64,000 bases of DNA, from contig OZ253937.1 in assembly GCA_965267185.1 (NCBI GenBank), forward strand, positions 1,860,001 through 1,924,000, written 5' to 3'. The notes beneath the pieces are model-generated. The model saw only the letters and a list, made by a program, of their open reading frames with translations, was not told the origin of the DNA and ran no database searches. This DNA is from G965267185 sp965267185. Lineage in GTDB: Bacteria; Pseudomonadota; Alphaproteobacteria; UBA6615. Made by a program: the position numbers and the translations under genes. This document shows positions 43,768 through 52,574 of this stretch, in pieces. Numbering within the stretch: position 1 is the first letter of the stretch; every line of letters starts with the position of its first letter.

Positions 43768-46260
43768 CTACGCCGCCGCGCTGCGCCGTCCCACGAATTG
43801 ATACGTATAGACGCCGAACAAAATCCCCGCGCCGATAATGTAGGCGTGATAGCGGAGATCGGCCTCGATTCCGGTGAGAAAACTGATGAAAACGCCCACC
43901 GGCATCAACAAGCACGCGGCAGAGATGAACCAGAGAGCGCGTTCGAACGGAAGTGCGCGGCCAATGCCGAAACCCTCAAAGAATTTGGCCCAAGCGACGA
44001 CCCCGAGAACAGCGGCGGCAACGGTCACACTGATATCGAACGAGGTGCTGTTGAGCAGGATCGGCGTGTAGGCAAACAGGAACGGCGTGATAAGGATCAT
44101 CGACCCCATCTTGAGAGCTTGATTCCCGGTCGTCACCGGATCCGACCGGGATATGGAACTGGCCGCAAAAGCCGCGAGCGCAACCGGCGGCGTCACCGCA
44201 CTGACGACGGCCACCCAATAGCTGATCATATGGGCGGTGAGGCTCGGCACCCCGAGTTCCGTCAACGCACCGACGGCGAAAATGGCGAGGATGACGTAGC
44301 TCGCTGCGATCGGCAGGCCCATGCCCACGATGTAGCCGGCAATAATCACCAAAATGATCGCGATGAACAGGTAGCCGCCGCTTGCCTCGACGAGAAGCGA
44401 CGCGACGCGCCCCGGCAGGTCTGATTTGGTTGCCGCTGCCAGCAGGATGCCGAGCACGCCGGCGATACAACTGACGACCAGGGTGTTGCGGGCGCCGGTT
44501 TCGAGCGACACCCAAATGGTCCTAACCATTTCGGTGAAGACATCCCCCAGCCCGCGCATCGGTTTCGTATCCTCGTGGACACCAATGGTGGGTCCCGTGT
44601 CAGCCGGCTTTAACTCGGCCTCGGGGATTTCAGACGCGCCGAGAATCAGAATCTCGCCAATCTTTAAGACGATAAACGTGAAAACGACCCAAAACCCGGC
44701 GTCGCCAATGCCGATTCCGACATAGTCTTCGACGAACCAGGAAAATGGCGCACCGATTTTCATGCCGAAGAAGAAAACAAAAACGCCGACGGCGAACGAA
44801 ATCGCCAGATAGGGTTTCCAAGAGGTACGCGAGCGCGCCGTCGGGACCGCATCGAGGAGGTCGATCAGCTTCAACATGATGATCAACACGATTGTCTTCG
44901 CCGCAGCGAGGAACGGCGAATCGCCAATCACCAAGAAAAACACCATCGCCGGAATCGGCAGCAGCAAGTGCAACCGCGGCAATATATCGCCCCATTGCGG
45001 CAACTCGTTCGCGGGCACGCCGTGCAAACGGTCGCGGACGGCGCGGAAATAAACCATCAAGCCGACCGACAGATAGTAAAGCGTCGCCGGAATAACCGCG
45101 ATCGTGACGATCTTGAAGTAGCTTGTTTCAGTTAGCTCCGCGAGTAGGAAGGCACCTGCCCCCATGATCGGCGGCATATAAGCGCCGCCGGTAGACGCCG
45201 CTGCTTCGACCCCGCCGGCAAACGGCGCTCGATAGCCCACCCGCCTCATAAGCGGGATGGTGAATGTGCCCGTCGTCATGACGTTGGCCACACCGCTACC
45301 GGAAATCATACCGAAAAAGCCACTACTGATAACGGCCGCCAGGCCGGGCCCGCCGGTTTTCGCCCCAGTCATGCGGTAAGCGGTGTTGATCATGACCGCA
45401 CCCAGGCCGGTCTTTTGCAGAAACGCGCCGAGCACGACGAAGATCACAATGAACGTCGCGAACACATTGGTGATGAGGCCGAACATGCCTTCGGTCGACG
45501 CCATCAGGAATTCCATGACGGTCTCGGAGTCGTAACCGAGATAGTTGAGAATACCGGGCATCGCCTGGGCGACAATTTCGAAGGAATAAATGAAAAACAG
45601 AAATCCGAGCAGCGGAATAAGCGGCCCGACGATGCGCCGCGCGATCTCCGCACTGGTCGCAACCAGCATGATCGAGTAGACGAACAGCAGAACGTCGACC
45701 GACCGCCCCGCGCTTTCGCGGAGTTGCTCGACGTTGTCCACCCACCACAGCACCGACGCGATAGCGCAAACGAGAAACAGGACGTCGGAAATCGTTAAAC
45801 CGTCGCCGCGTCTGGGGCGCAGGCCTTCGAACAGGTAGATGGCAGCGCCCACCACGCCGCCGATAATGCCGACCGTCAGCACCTCATTGTCGAAATAGCG
45901 GACCCACTTCACATGGTGATCGCCAACTTGCCAGTGAATCCAAACGGCAATGGCTCCGCAGAGCATAACCAAGTCGGCAAGGGAAAATAGCTCGTCGAGC
46001 CAAACGGTCTTGTCTTGAATGCGGCGGTGCCGGTTTTTGAAGAGCAGCAGCGACATGACCACGACACCAAGAAAGAACGTGCCGCGGAACACCGCTTCCA
46101 CCGGCGGGCCAAAGAACGCGATATGGATGAAAAAGTAGGAGTAAGCGACAGCGATAATCGAGAACAGAATCTTGATAACGCCGGTCAAGTGGCGCGGCGG
46201 CGCCATCTCTTCCGAGATAATGCCGATCTTCATCAAAACATTGAGCGTACTGCTGGCCAT
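43768..46260 (-). CDS. TRAP transporter permease, fused small and large subunits (TAXI type)
   Basis: This very hydrophobic protein of about 830 residues has four N-terminal membrane segments (DctQ-like) followed by a DctM-like large subunit with motifs GAFLQKTGLGAVMINTAYRM, SGSGVANVMTTGTFTIPLM and GGVEAAASTGGAYMPPIMGA. This is the fused permease that works with TAXI-type binding proteins; uptake is driven by an ion gradient. The longest frame starts at a TTG (46299); I prefer the ATG at 46260 (MASSTLNVLMKIG), though neither has a strong ribosome site. A perfect 12-bp hairpin separates it from the binding-protein gene. Confidence 0.9.
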   Translation of the reverse strand: MASSTLNVLMKIGIISEEMAPPRHLTGVIKILFSIIAVAYSYFFIHIAFFGPPVEAVFRGTFFLGVVVMSLLLFKNRHRRIQDKTVWLDELFSLADLVMLCGAIAVWIHWQVGDHHVKWVRYFDNEVLTVGIIGGVVGAAIYLFEGLRPRRGDGLTISDVLFLVCAIASVLWWVDNVEQLRESAGRSVDVLLFVYSIMLVATSAEIARRIVGPLIPLLGFLFFIYSFEIVAQAMPGILNYLGYDSETVMEFLMASTEGMFGLITNVFATFIVIFVVLGAFLQKTGLGAVMINTAYRMTGAKTGGPGLAAVISSGFFGMISGSGVANVMTTGTFTIPLMRRVGYRAPFAGGVEAAASTGGAYMPPIMGAGAFLLAELTETSYFKIVTIAVIPATLYYLSVGLMVYFRAVRDRLHGVPANELPQWGDILPRLHLLLPIPAMVFFLVIGDSPFLAAAKTIVLIIMLKLIDLLDAVPTARSRTSWKPYLAISFAVGVFVFFFGMKIGAPFSWFVEDYVGIGIGDAGFWVVFTFIVLKIGEILILGASEIPEAELKPADTGPTIGVHEDTKPMRGLGDVFTEMVRTIWVSLETGARNTLVVSCIAGVLGILLAAATKSDLPGRVASLLVEASGGYLFIAIILVIIAGYIVGMGLPIAASYVILAIFAVGALTELGVPSLTAHMISYWVAVVSAVTPPVALAAFAASSISRSDPVTTGNQALKMGSMILITPFLFAYTPILLNSTSFDISVTVAAAVLGVVAWAKFFEGFGIGRALPFERALWFISAACLLMPVGVFISFLTGIEADLRYHAYIIGAGILFGVYTYQFVGRRSAAA

Positions 46261-46314
46261 GCTCGATCGCCCCACCGATATGCTTGGAAACTCGGTCAAC
46301 TTGTGAGCGGACGA

Positions 46315-46343
46315 GGCGCGAAGAGAGCCGTTCTCTTCGCGCC
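46315..46343. repeat. Perfect 12-bp hairpin between binding-protein and permease genes
   Basis: GGCGCGAAGAGA (46315-46326) and TCTCTTCGCGCC (46332-46343) form a perfect stem with a five-base loop, about 50 bp after the binding-protein stop. Hairpins at this place in transport operons commonly protect the upstream mRNA, so that more binding protein than permease is made. Confidence 0.7.
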
Positions 46344-46393
46344 TTGCCGAAATGTCACCGGGTCAACCCCGGCTTTAGGTACTCTGAGCTAAA

Positions 46394-47383
46394 TCAGAAG
46401 CCCTTGACGATATCGCCCGCAACATCGAAGCCACGCTCTTTCCAGTACTTGGCCGCAGCCGGGTGTACCGGAATACCAACCGATTTCAAGTTGGTGAAAT
46501 CGCCGTTGAGCGTTTTCCAATAAGCCGCCGTTGCCACCAGCTTCTGCAGGTTTTCCGGCTTAGCCGTCACTGACAGCATGTCGTAGATGGCCTCGTCGGA
46601 GACATCCTTATGAGCGAGCCAGTAGACGTCGTACGAGATCGAGTTCGCAGGCGCGTCCATGCCACGCACGTCCGACTGCACCGGAATAGTGACGGCAGAG
46701 TAGAACGGGTTCTTCGCGATCACGGCTTTCTGCTCTTCTTCCGTCAAGCTGATGTAACGCACCGGTTTGGTGATCGACAGCTGCGTCAACGCCGGGATCA
46801 AGAACGGCGCACCGGCGGAACAGAATACGTCGATCTGACGATCGCCCAGCGCACGTGCCGAGTCGGCAAACCCAAGGTTGCGAACCTCGATCGAGTCGGC
46901 GATGCCGGCGCCTTCCATAATGTTCCGGCAGTTGACGTTACTACCTGAGCCTTTGTTCAGCAGATTGACGATCTTGCCCTTCATGTCCGAGAAGGACTTG
47001 ATCGGGCTGTCGGCTAGCACGGCGACGATCTGCGACTGCTTACGCACGTTGGCAATGACGCGGAAATCTTTGTTGGCGCCGTCCTCTTTGAACAGACCAA
47101 CGCCATTCCACGCCTGATAGGCCTGGCCGACATGGCCCCAAGCCGTATCGAACTTGCCGAGCGAGACGCGGCGGACATTATCGACCGAGCCGTTCGAGGG
47201 CGAGTAATTGAACTTGTACTTGCCTTCGAGTTCGCTGTTCAGCAGCTGGGCGCCGGCGCTGACCGACGGATGCCAGCCGCCACCGGCCGGGCCACCGCCG
47301 ATCCGGTAGCTTTCCTCGGCCTGAGCCACACCGGCAAACACCAATGCACTACCAGCCACAAGCGCTGTAGTAAGTAACTTCAT
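46394..47383 (-). CDS. TAXI-family TRAP transporter solute-binding protein
   Basis: I start at MKLLTTALVAGSALVFAGVA (47383), which follows a strong GGGAGG and gives a 329-residue protein with a signal peptide cut after VAQA. TAXI features are SYRIGGGPAGGGWHPSVSAG, NLLNKGSGSNVNCRNIMEGA and YWKTLNGDFTNLKSVGIPVH with PAAAKYWKERG at the end. It should bind a small organic acid or amino acid in the periplasm and hand it to the permease downstream; the ligand cannot be told from sequence. Confidence 0.92.
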   Translation of the reverse strand: MKLLTTALVAGSALVFAGVAQAEESYRIGGGPAGGGWHPSVSAGAQLLNSELEGKYKFNYSPSNGSVDNVRRVSLGKFDTAWGHVGQAYQAWNGVGLFKEDGANKDFRVIANVRKQSQIVAVLADSPIKSFSDMKGKIVNLLNKGSGSNVNCRNIMEGAGIADSIEVRNLGFADSARALGDRQIDVFCSAGAPFLIPALTQLSITKPVRYISLTEEEQKAVIAKNPFYSAVTIPVQSDVRGMDAPANSISYDVYWLAHKDVSDEAIYDMLSVTAKPENLQKLVATAAYWKTLNGDFTNLKSVGIPVHPAAAKYWKERGFDVAGDIVKGF

Positions 47384-47622
47384 GCGTTCCTCCCTATGTG
47401 CGTGCTTTGACGAGATCCGCCTCGGCACATTCTTAAGCGATAGTTTCAATCAGCTCGGCACTCTCCCAGGCGCCCAACCGAAACAAAATCACGATGGCAG
47501 CCCCGTATGCCAATGGCAAGAAAATTTGTCCTGACAAATTCGCTTTTCTACCGGCAGTAACGCTCGTTTGAACACCCGGCGTCCCCAGTCAGTAAAATAA
47601 GCGCCTGCTCGCGGCCGACCTC
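47384..47622 (-). promoter_or_regulatory. Upstream region of the TRAP operon
   Basis: This 239-bp space holds no ORF that I can support. It contains a perfect palindrome (47523-47540) and a strong ribosome-binding site next to the binding-protein start. A TTGTCA overlapping the palindrome could be a -35 element, but no convincing -10 follows. Confidence 0.4.
47523..47540. promoter_or_regulatory. 18-bp perfect palindrome, candidate operator
   Basis: AATTTGTC-CT-GACAAATT is an uninterrupted inverted repeat with a two-base centre. The core TTGTC-n2-GACAA resembles operators of GntR-family (FCD) repressors, which often control TRAP and other organic-acid transporters. No regulator gene is found next to it in the window. 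Confidence 0.6.
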
Positions 47623-47623
47623 G

Positions 47624-48724
47624 CTAGCGCGCGGGAATTGTCTCGCCACTAGCGATGCGTGTCTCCGCCTCGGCGAGTTCGGGTCCCGACATGACCTCAC
47701 GCAACCGCTCGAGGAGACGCGACGCACCGGGCGCGTTGTTTCGCGTCGCCTCGCGCAGCCACAAATAGGACGCCACACGGTCGACCGAGACACCACGCCC
47801 TTCGAAATACAGCGCGCCGACAAAGAATTGCGCGCGCGGCGAACCGTTTAGCGCCTCAGGCAGCCAAATTTCATACGCGCCCCGATAATTTTCAGTGCGA
47901 TAGGCCGAAATCCCTTGCGCAATCGCATTGACGCTAGACACCGATACGACGGGTTCATCTGCCGGCTCATCGGGTTTCGCCGAATCCGGTTCAGACGGTG
48001 TTGGTTCGGTCGCGGCGTCAGCCGGCACCGCCGCCTGCTCTGCCCTCGGCGCGGTATCTTGCGCCGATTGCTGCCCCTCTCTCACCGGTTCAGGTGTCCG
48101 GTTCGCTTGCGGTGGCGCCGCGGCAGAACCAGCGGTCTGGATTTGCTCCTGGGCAGCATCAAGCTGGGTCTGCAAGTCCGCCACTTGTTGTTCGAGCCGC
48201 GACCGCTCGGCCGCGCCATCGCGCAGCACTTGCTCATTTTGTGCACGCGACTCATCGCGCGTTTGGATCGCTTGCTCGAGTTGCTGTTGCAAACCAGCGA
48301 GTTCGTTTTCACTGTCGCTGCGAGCACGTTCGCTTTGCTCAAGCAGCTCTTCACTCAGCTTAATGGTTTCGGCGAGCCGGTCCGACAGTTCGGCCACCTC
48401 CGCCACGAGCGCCTCGCGTTCCACGCTGCTGTCCGCGAGCGCAGCCTCAAGAGTTTCGATCCGATTTTCCGCATCTGCATCCGCTGCGGGACTCGGCGAC
48501 GCCGTTTGTCTCGCGGTCAATTCGCCTTGCAGCGTTGCCACCTCGGACCGAGCTTGCGCCAGCTCCGTTTCCAATCGAGCAATACGGTTTTCAGCCTCGG
48601 GATCAGCCTGCGGCGCGACGACGCCGGGCACCTGGCGCTCAACGGCAATGATCAAACCGAGCAAAAAGCCGGCGACACCGACCAACGCAACTGCAAGAAC
48701 AATGGGATGGAATAGTCTCTTCAT
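47624..48724 (-). CDS. Membrane-anchored coiled-coil protein with C-terminal Sel1-like repeat
   Basis: Starting at MKRLFHPIVLAVALVGVAGF (48724) the protein has 366 residues: an N-terminal membrane segment (about 7-27), a long Glu/Gln/Ala-rich coiled coil (about 45-200), a Pro/Ala/Glu linker, and a C-terminal region with IAQGISAYRTENYRGAYEIW and SPRAQFFVGALYFEGRGVSV, DRVASYLWLREATRNN, which fits one or two Sel1 (TPR-like) repeats. Sel1 domains mediate protein contacts; the function is unknown. It lies downstream of an SNase-like gene on the same strand. Confidence 0.7.
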   Translation of the reverse strand: MKRLFHPIVLAVALVGVAGFLLGLIIAVERQVPGVVAPQADPEAENRIARLETELAQARSEVATLQGELTARQTASPSPAADADAENRIETLEAALADSSVEREALVAEVAELSDRLAETIKLSEELLEQSERARSDSENELAGLQQQLEQAIQTRDESRAQNEQVLRDGAAERSRLEQQVADLQTQLDAAQEQIQTAGSAAAPPQANRTPEPVREGQQSAQDTAPRAEQAAVPADAATEPTPSEPDSAKPDEPADEPVVSVSSVNAIAQGISAYRTENYRGAYEIWLPEALNGSPRAQFFVGALYFEGRGVSVDRVASYLWLREATRNNAPGASRLLERLREVMSGPELAEAETRIASGETIPAR

Positions 48725-48795
48725 CGGTACCTGTTCTCTAACCGCCAACCCATATCGCATCATACCCGGCTACCAGGAAAAGCGAGAGTCTCTCG

Positions 48796-49305
48796 TCAGT
48801 TCGCTGCCGTACCCGTTCCTTTCATCCGCCGCCACTCCCACGGCGCGACAAACGTTCCCGACCACAAACCCACCTGCGCCGCCTTCGCTTCGCGCTCCGC
48901 GGCGGCAAACTCACCGGCCGATGGCGGTCTCACCAGCGCCCAGCCGCGGCGGACAAATTCCTCGTTGACGCTAATACCCTTCGGTCCCCCGATACGACAA
49001 TCGGCGGTCAGATTCCCGCCGGCATCGACACCGCGGCGCCGGCACGAGATCCAATGGGTCTCAAGAAGCGCAGCCATGGCGAAGGTCGCCTCCAACCCGC
49101 ATCGCCATTGTGCGCCACCGCGCTCGCAAGTTTGGTCTTCCTCTGGCGCGTCAATGCCGTAGAGATCGAAACGGTCGATGCCAATCTCCAGGGTATCGCC
49201 ATCAATGATACGCGCTTTCCCTTGGATCGGTTGCTGCGATCCCGGCGACTGCCCAAAAGCCGACGACGACGCGAGCAACAGCCCGAAAAGTGCAAGCACA
49301 TTCAT
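48796..49305 (-). CDS. Thermonuclease (SNase-like) family protein, secreted
   Basis: From ATG 49305 (MNVLALFGLLLASSSAFGQ) it is a 169-residue protein with a signal peptide. The SNase-like core is GKARIIDGDTLEI, LYGIDAPEEDQTC and SVNEEFVRRGWALV with a closing WGSG-like GLWSGTFVAPWEWRR. The first catalytic Arg of staphylococcal nuclease (normally R-L-x-G-I-D-A-P-E) is replaced by Asp (FDLYGIDAPE), while the Glu of APE is kept, so activity is uncertain. Four Cys residues may form disulfides in the periplasm. Confidence 0.85.
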   Translation of the reverse strand: MNVLALFGLLLASSSAFGQSPGSQQPIQGKARIIDGDTLEIGIDRFDLYGIDAPEEDQTCERGGAQWRCGLEATFAMAALLETHWISCRRRGVDAGGNLTADCRIGGPKGISVNEEFVRRGWALVRPPSAGEFAAAEREAKAAQVGLWSGTFVAPWEWRRMKGTGTAAN

Positions 49306-49374
49306 CACTCGCCACCCTGAACCGAACGGCAGCGCCACAATCAACATCTAGGCGTATCTTCCCGGCGATTGACG

Positions 49375-50019
49375 TTAGAGCTTGCCCTCACGGCGCAAGC
49401 GGCGCACCTCTTCACGGTCGATCAGGATCGTATCCGGCACGCCCGATTCGTAAAGATCGGCCATCTTTGCCGGATCGAACTCACCTTCGCTCATTTTGCC
49501 GAATTCCTCAGACCACTGGTAATAGCGCTTATAGTCCTGGGTCTCGAGCGTGGTGAAATTATCCATCATCAACTCGACCTGGTTGCCGTCGGGATCGCGA
49601 TAGTAGAACGCCGTCGAGTTGCCGTGGTTCACGCAATAACCAGGCCCGTCATATCCGGCTTCAGTCATCGAGCGATAGACGTAAATCAACTCTCCCAAGC
49701 TCGCATAACAAAACGCAACATGTGAAACACCGATGGCGTTTTCCGGTTTGTCGCCGGCACCCTCGCGCTTGATTATGACGATTCGATGATCATGGTCGTC
49801 GAAAGACAAGAACGTCAGGCCGTATGGGTTCACCCTGATAACTTCAGCGCCGAACATCTTTTTGTAGTATTCCACCATCTCGTCATAACGTTCATCGGAG
49901 AAGATATGGATATGGTGGAGCTTGGTAGGCGACGGCATCGACGTCACCGCACCCGGCGCATCATGGCGCAGCGGTGAAACTTTCTCGGGTAGATAATCGG
50001 TTGGCGTTACGGCATCCAT
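49375..50019 (-). CDS. VOC-family protein (glyoxalase/ring-cleavage dioxygenase fold)
   Basis: The 214-residue protein starts after a clear GAGGAGG. It holds one full VOC module: KLHHIHIFSDERYDEMVEYY, IGVSHVAFCYASLGELIYVY and FYYRDPDGNQVELMMDNF, with likely metal ligands His38, His100 and Glu149. A C-terminal helical part (about residues 152-214) includes the segment MADLYESGVPDTILIDREEV. Such proteins may be extradiol dioxygenases or related lyases of aromatic catabolism; the substrate is unknown. It is divergent from the M23 peptidase gene. Confidence 0.8.
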   Translation of the reverse strand: MDAVTPTDYLPEKVSPLRHDAPGAVTSMPSPTKLHHIHIFSDERYDEMVEYYKKMFGAEVIRVNPYGLTFLSFDDHDHRIVIIKREGAGDKPENAIGVSHVAFCYASLGELIYVYRSMTEAGYDGPGYCVNHGNSTAFYYRDPDGNQVELMMDNFTTLETQDYKRYYQWSEEFGKMSEGEFDPAKMADLYESGVPDTILIDREEVRRLRREGKL

Positions 50020-50136
50020 TATCGCCTCCTCGCAAAACGGCCGGGGATCGGTCTCTCGAGTTGATTTGGTACGCGCTGAAACTGCGCCTCAATTTAACGC
50101 AACTTTTCAGCAATCAACAACGAAACGGAACCGGTA

Positions 50137-51216
50137 TTGAAATCGATAGTCCCCCCGCCCTGGCGCAACGGTGCTAATCCGAAAGGGTCCACCGTAACCG
50201 GAACCGCGGCCGTCGTAGCGCTGAGCACCGCCTTGTTGGTGGGGCTGCCCCATCAGCAGGCGCCCGCGCAATCCGCACCGCAACTGGCGCTGCCCGTCGC
50301 CTGTGAGGTCCATGTCGATTGTTGGATCGCGAAGTATTTCGATGTCGATCCTGGCGAAGACGCCCGTGACTACACCGGCGGCCCGCGTACCACCAACAAC
50401 CACAACGGCATCGACTTCGCGATAAGAGATCTAGCGGCAATGAACGCCGGCGTACCAGTTCGAGCTGCCGCAGATGGCTGGGTTCGGTCGACGGTCAACG
50501 GCATCGAAGACGTCAATATTCAGACAATCGATCGGGATTCGATCGAGGGATACTCATGCGGCAACGGCATCGTTATCAGTCATGGTCCCGATTGGATGAC
50601 CCGATATTGCCATCTAAGAATGGGCAGCGTCCGCGTCGCCAAGGATCAACGGGTCAAAACCGGCGATGTTATCGGGCTTGTGGGGCAATCCGGTCTCACT
50701 GAATTCCCCCACCTTCATTTCATGGTGCTGCACAAGAGAAAGCCTGTGGATCCCTTTTCAATAGATGACGGCACCGGCGGTAGAATGCAAATATGGGCTG
50801 CCGCTGCGCAGCAGAATCTGCGTTATGAACCGACATCGGTCTTCGCGCTTGGGTTCCGCGAGGCTGTACCAGGCAAAAAACAAGTCGATCTGGGCGATAT
50901 TCCAAATCAAGCGATCATGCCTGACTCACCAGCAATTCTGCTCTGGACAGGCATCTTTGGCGCTCGTGCAGGTGACCGTATCCGGCTTACGGTCCATGGC
51001 CCCGACGACAAAATCGTGGCCGGTCGCGATATTGAGCAGCGGAAAAACGCCGTTCGGCGGTTCGTTTGGATTGGTAAAAAAAGAGAGGAATTGCACTGGC
51101 CGCCGGGTGAATATACCGGGCGTGTCAGAATAATATCGGCCGATCGTACCCCCCGCGAGCGCCACGTAAAGACTACTAAAGTTACTGTTCCCGCAGCGAG
51201 CGGCAATCAGCCGTGA
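50137..51216 (+). CDS. M23-family metallopeptidase (LytM-like)
   Basis: This 359-residue protein begins at a TTG with a weak ribosome site, so the start is not certain. A hydrophobic segment (about residues 21-38) ending in APAQS looks like a signal peptide. The M23 zinc site is complete: His89 and Asp93 (NNHNGIDFAI), the substrate-proximal His159 (YCHLRMG) and His192/His194 (FPHLHFMVL). The M23 domain ends near residue 210; the C-terminal 150 residues (from AQQNLRYEPTSVFALGF) look like a beta-rich accessory domain. M23 enzymes usually cut peptidoglycan cross-bridges in the periplasm. Confidence 0.85.
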   Translation: MKSIVPPPWRNGANPKGSTVTGTAAVVALSTALLVGLPHQQAPAQSAPQLALPVACEVHVDCWIAKYFDVDPGEDARDYTGGPRTTNNHNGIDFAIRDLAAMNAGVPVRAAADGWVRSTVNGIEDVNIQTIDRDSIEGYSCGNGIVISHGPDWMTRYCHLRMGSVRVAKDQRVKTGDVIGLVGQSGLTEFPHLHFMVLHKRKPVDPFSIDDGTGGRMQIWAAAAQQNLRYEPTSVFALGFREAVPGKKQVDLGDIPNQAIMPDSPAILLWTGIFGARAGDRIRLTVHGPDDKIVAGRDIEQRKNAVRRFVWIGKKREELHWPPGEYTGRVRIISADRTPRERHVKTTKVTVPAASGNQP

Positions 51217-51238
51217 TCCTAGCGGTTCGACGCTTTGC

Positions 51239-51640
51239 TCAATTCTCCTCGACAACCGCGATTGCACTCATTTCGATGAGGTAGTCGGGGTTCGTCATTT
51301 TGGTGACTTCCACCATCGTCGACGCCGGAAGGGGTGAACTGAAATATTCCCGGCGCACTTTATGGATGGTGTCGAAGTGTTCCATGTTGCGCACGAAAAC
51401 ATCGACACGGCAGATGTCTTCCATCGTACCACCCGCCGCCTCGACCGCGGCTTTGACATTCTCGCAGACTTGACGGGTCTGCGCCTCGACATCACCGATT
51501 CCGGCGACCGAGCCATCCGGCTGGTGCGCCGTCATGCCCGACACAAATACCAGCTTGCCGCGGGCCTCGATGGTGGTCGCGTGTGAGAAATGACCGCTCG
51601 GCTCGCGCATCCGGTCCGATGTGATTTGTTGCTTCGCCAC
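51239..51640 (-). CDS. RidA/YjgF-family protein
   Basis: I choose the GTG at 51640, eight bases after GGAG, which gives 133 residues (MAKQQITSDRMREPSGHFSH). Longer frames overlap the epimerase gene and have no family support. Rid features are LVFVSGMTAHQPDGSV, TRQVCENVKAAVEAAGG and YLIEMSAIAVVEE. The Arg needed for imine hydrolysis in RidA (P-A-R-T) is Ser107 here (LPASTMVEV), so it belongs to a Rid subgroup without the canonical 2-iminopropanoate activity. It is placed 28 bp after the epimerase gene and probably co-transcribed. Confidence 0.85.
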   Translation of the reverse strand: MAKQQITSDRMREPSGHFSHATTIEARGKLVFVSGMTAHQPDGSVAGIGDVEAQTRQVCENVKAAVEAAGGTMEDICRVDVFVRNMEHFDTIHKVRREYFSSPLPASTMVEVTKMTNPDYLIEMSAIAVVEEN

Positions 51641-51668
51641 TTTTCTATCTCCGCTTCGCTCCAGATGT

Positions 51669-52574
51669 TCAACGATAGACCCGGTAAGAACCGTGTTCGA
51701 TGTCATCGAACAAGCCCGGTCCGTTCGGCGACCAACCCAGCATCGCACGCGCCTTATCCGCACAGACACGCACATTGGAGCCCATCGCGCAGGCCATCGC
51801 CGGCCCCCAAGCGCGCAAGGCGTCAGCCATCGGAAACGTTTCGGTCGCCTCTCCGAGATCGAGCATCCGACCAATGGCGCGGTTAACATCAATCATCGCC
51901 GCCTCACCGCCTTCTAGGTAGAAAAAAGAGCCCGCGGGCGCCTTGTCGAGCGCGAGCAGATAGGCGTCTGCGCAATCTTCGATATGCACATGGGACCAGA
52001 CGTTTTCGCCGGCACCGATGTGCCGGGGCACCCCGGAGGCTTTTGCCAAAGCAATAAACGTCGGTATCTGTGGACTATGAGGCCGCACGCCGAGCCCCTG
52101 CCCGTAGATCAGACAGGGGCACATAATCGCGGAATGAACGCCATCACCGGCGGCGTCGAGAATCATCCGGTCGGTCGCAATGCGGCTGGCCTTTTCCGGC
52201 AGCGCGTTGAGCGGCATATCCTCGGTGTAGACGGCGCCGCCTGCCTGACCGCCGGCATTGTCTGAAACAATACTTGTGCCACTGGTCTGCACAAACCGCT
52301 TACCGCTGCCGCGCAACGTATCTACCAGCACGCGTGCAGCGAACGGGTTATCGGCGTTAGCGGCGTTGATAACGGCATCGGCAGCCCGGGCACCTGCTTC
52401 CAGCACGTCGAAGTCGTCGAGCGTGCCGACCAAAGGGGATATCCCCCTTTCCCGCAATAATCCCGCCCTTTCTTCGTCGCGCGCCAGACCAGTAACTTGG
52501 TGTCCCGCCGCGATGAGCTTAGCCGCAACAGTGCCGCCTATATAGCCGGTTGCGCCCGTTACGAAGACATTCAT
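51669..52574 (-). CDS. NAD(P)-dependent epimerase/dehydratase (extended/atypical SDR)
   Basis: The 301-residue protein has the Rossmann motif MNVFVTGATGYIGGTVAAKL and GLARDEERAGLLRERGISPL, VGTLDD, typical of NAD-dependent epimerases and NmrA-like proteins. A Tyr is present in GGAVYTEDMPL, but the usual YxxxK Lys is not, so catalysis may differ from classic SDRs. Later parts include HVHIEDCADAYLLALDKAPA, a standard feature of the extended family. Substrate unknown. The gene heads a unit with the Rid-family gene and diverges from the small zinc-ribbon gene. Confidence 0.8.
   Translation of the reverse strand: MNVFVTGATGYIGGTVAAKLIAAGHQVTGLARDEERAGLLRERGISPLVGTLDDFDVLEAGARAADAVINAANADNPFAARVLVDTLRGSGKRFVQTSGTSIVSDNAGGQAGGAVYTEDMPLNALPEKASRIATDRMILDAAGDGVHSAIMCPCLIYGQGLGVRPHSPQIPTFIALAKASGVPRHIGAGENVWSHVHIEDCADAYLLALDKAPAGSFFYLEGGEAAMIDVNRAIGRMLDLGEATETFPMADALRAWGPAMACAMGSNVRVCADKARAMLGWSPNGPGLFDDIEHGSYRVYR

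Noticed and set aside
43798..44424. Plus-strand ORF opposite the TRAP permease
   Set aside because: Hydrophilic complement of membrane codons, the expected shadow of a hydrophobic protein.
47928..48968. 346-codon Ser-rich plus-strand ORF opposite the coiled-coil gene
   Set aside because: It spans the antisense of two genes and is rich in Ser/Ala/Cys because of their Glu/Ala/Arg codons; no domain.
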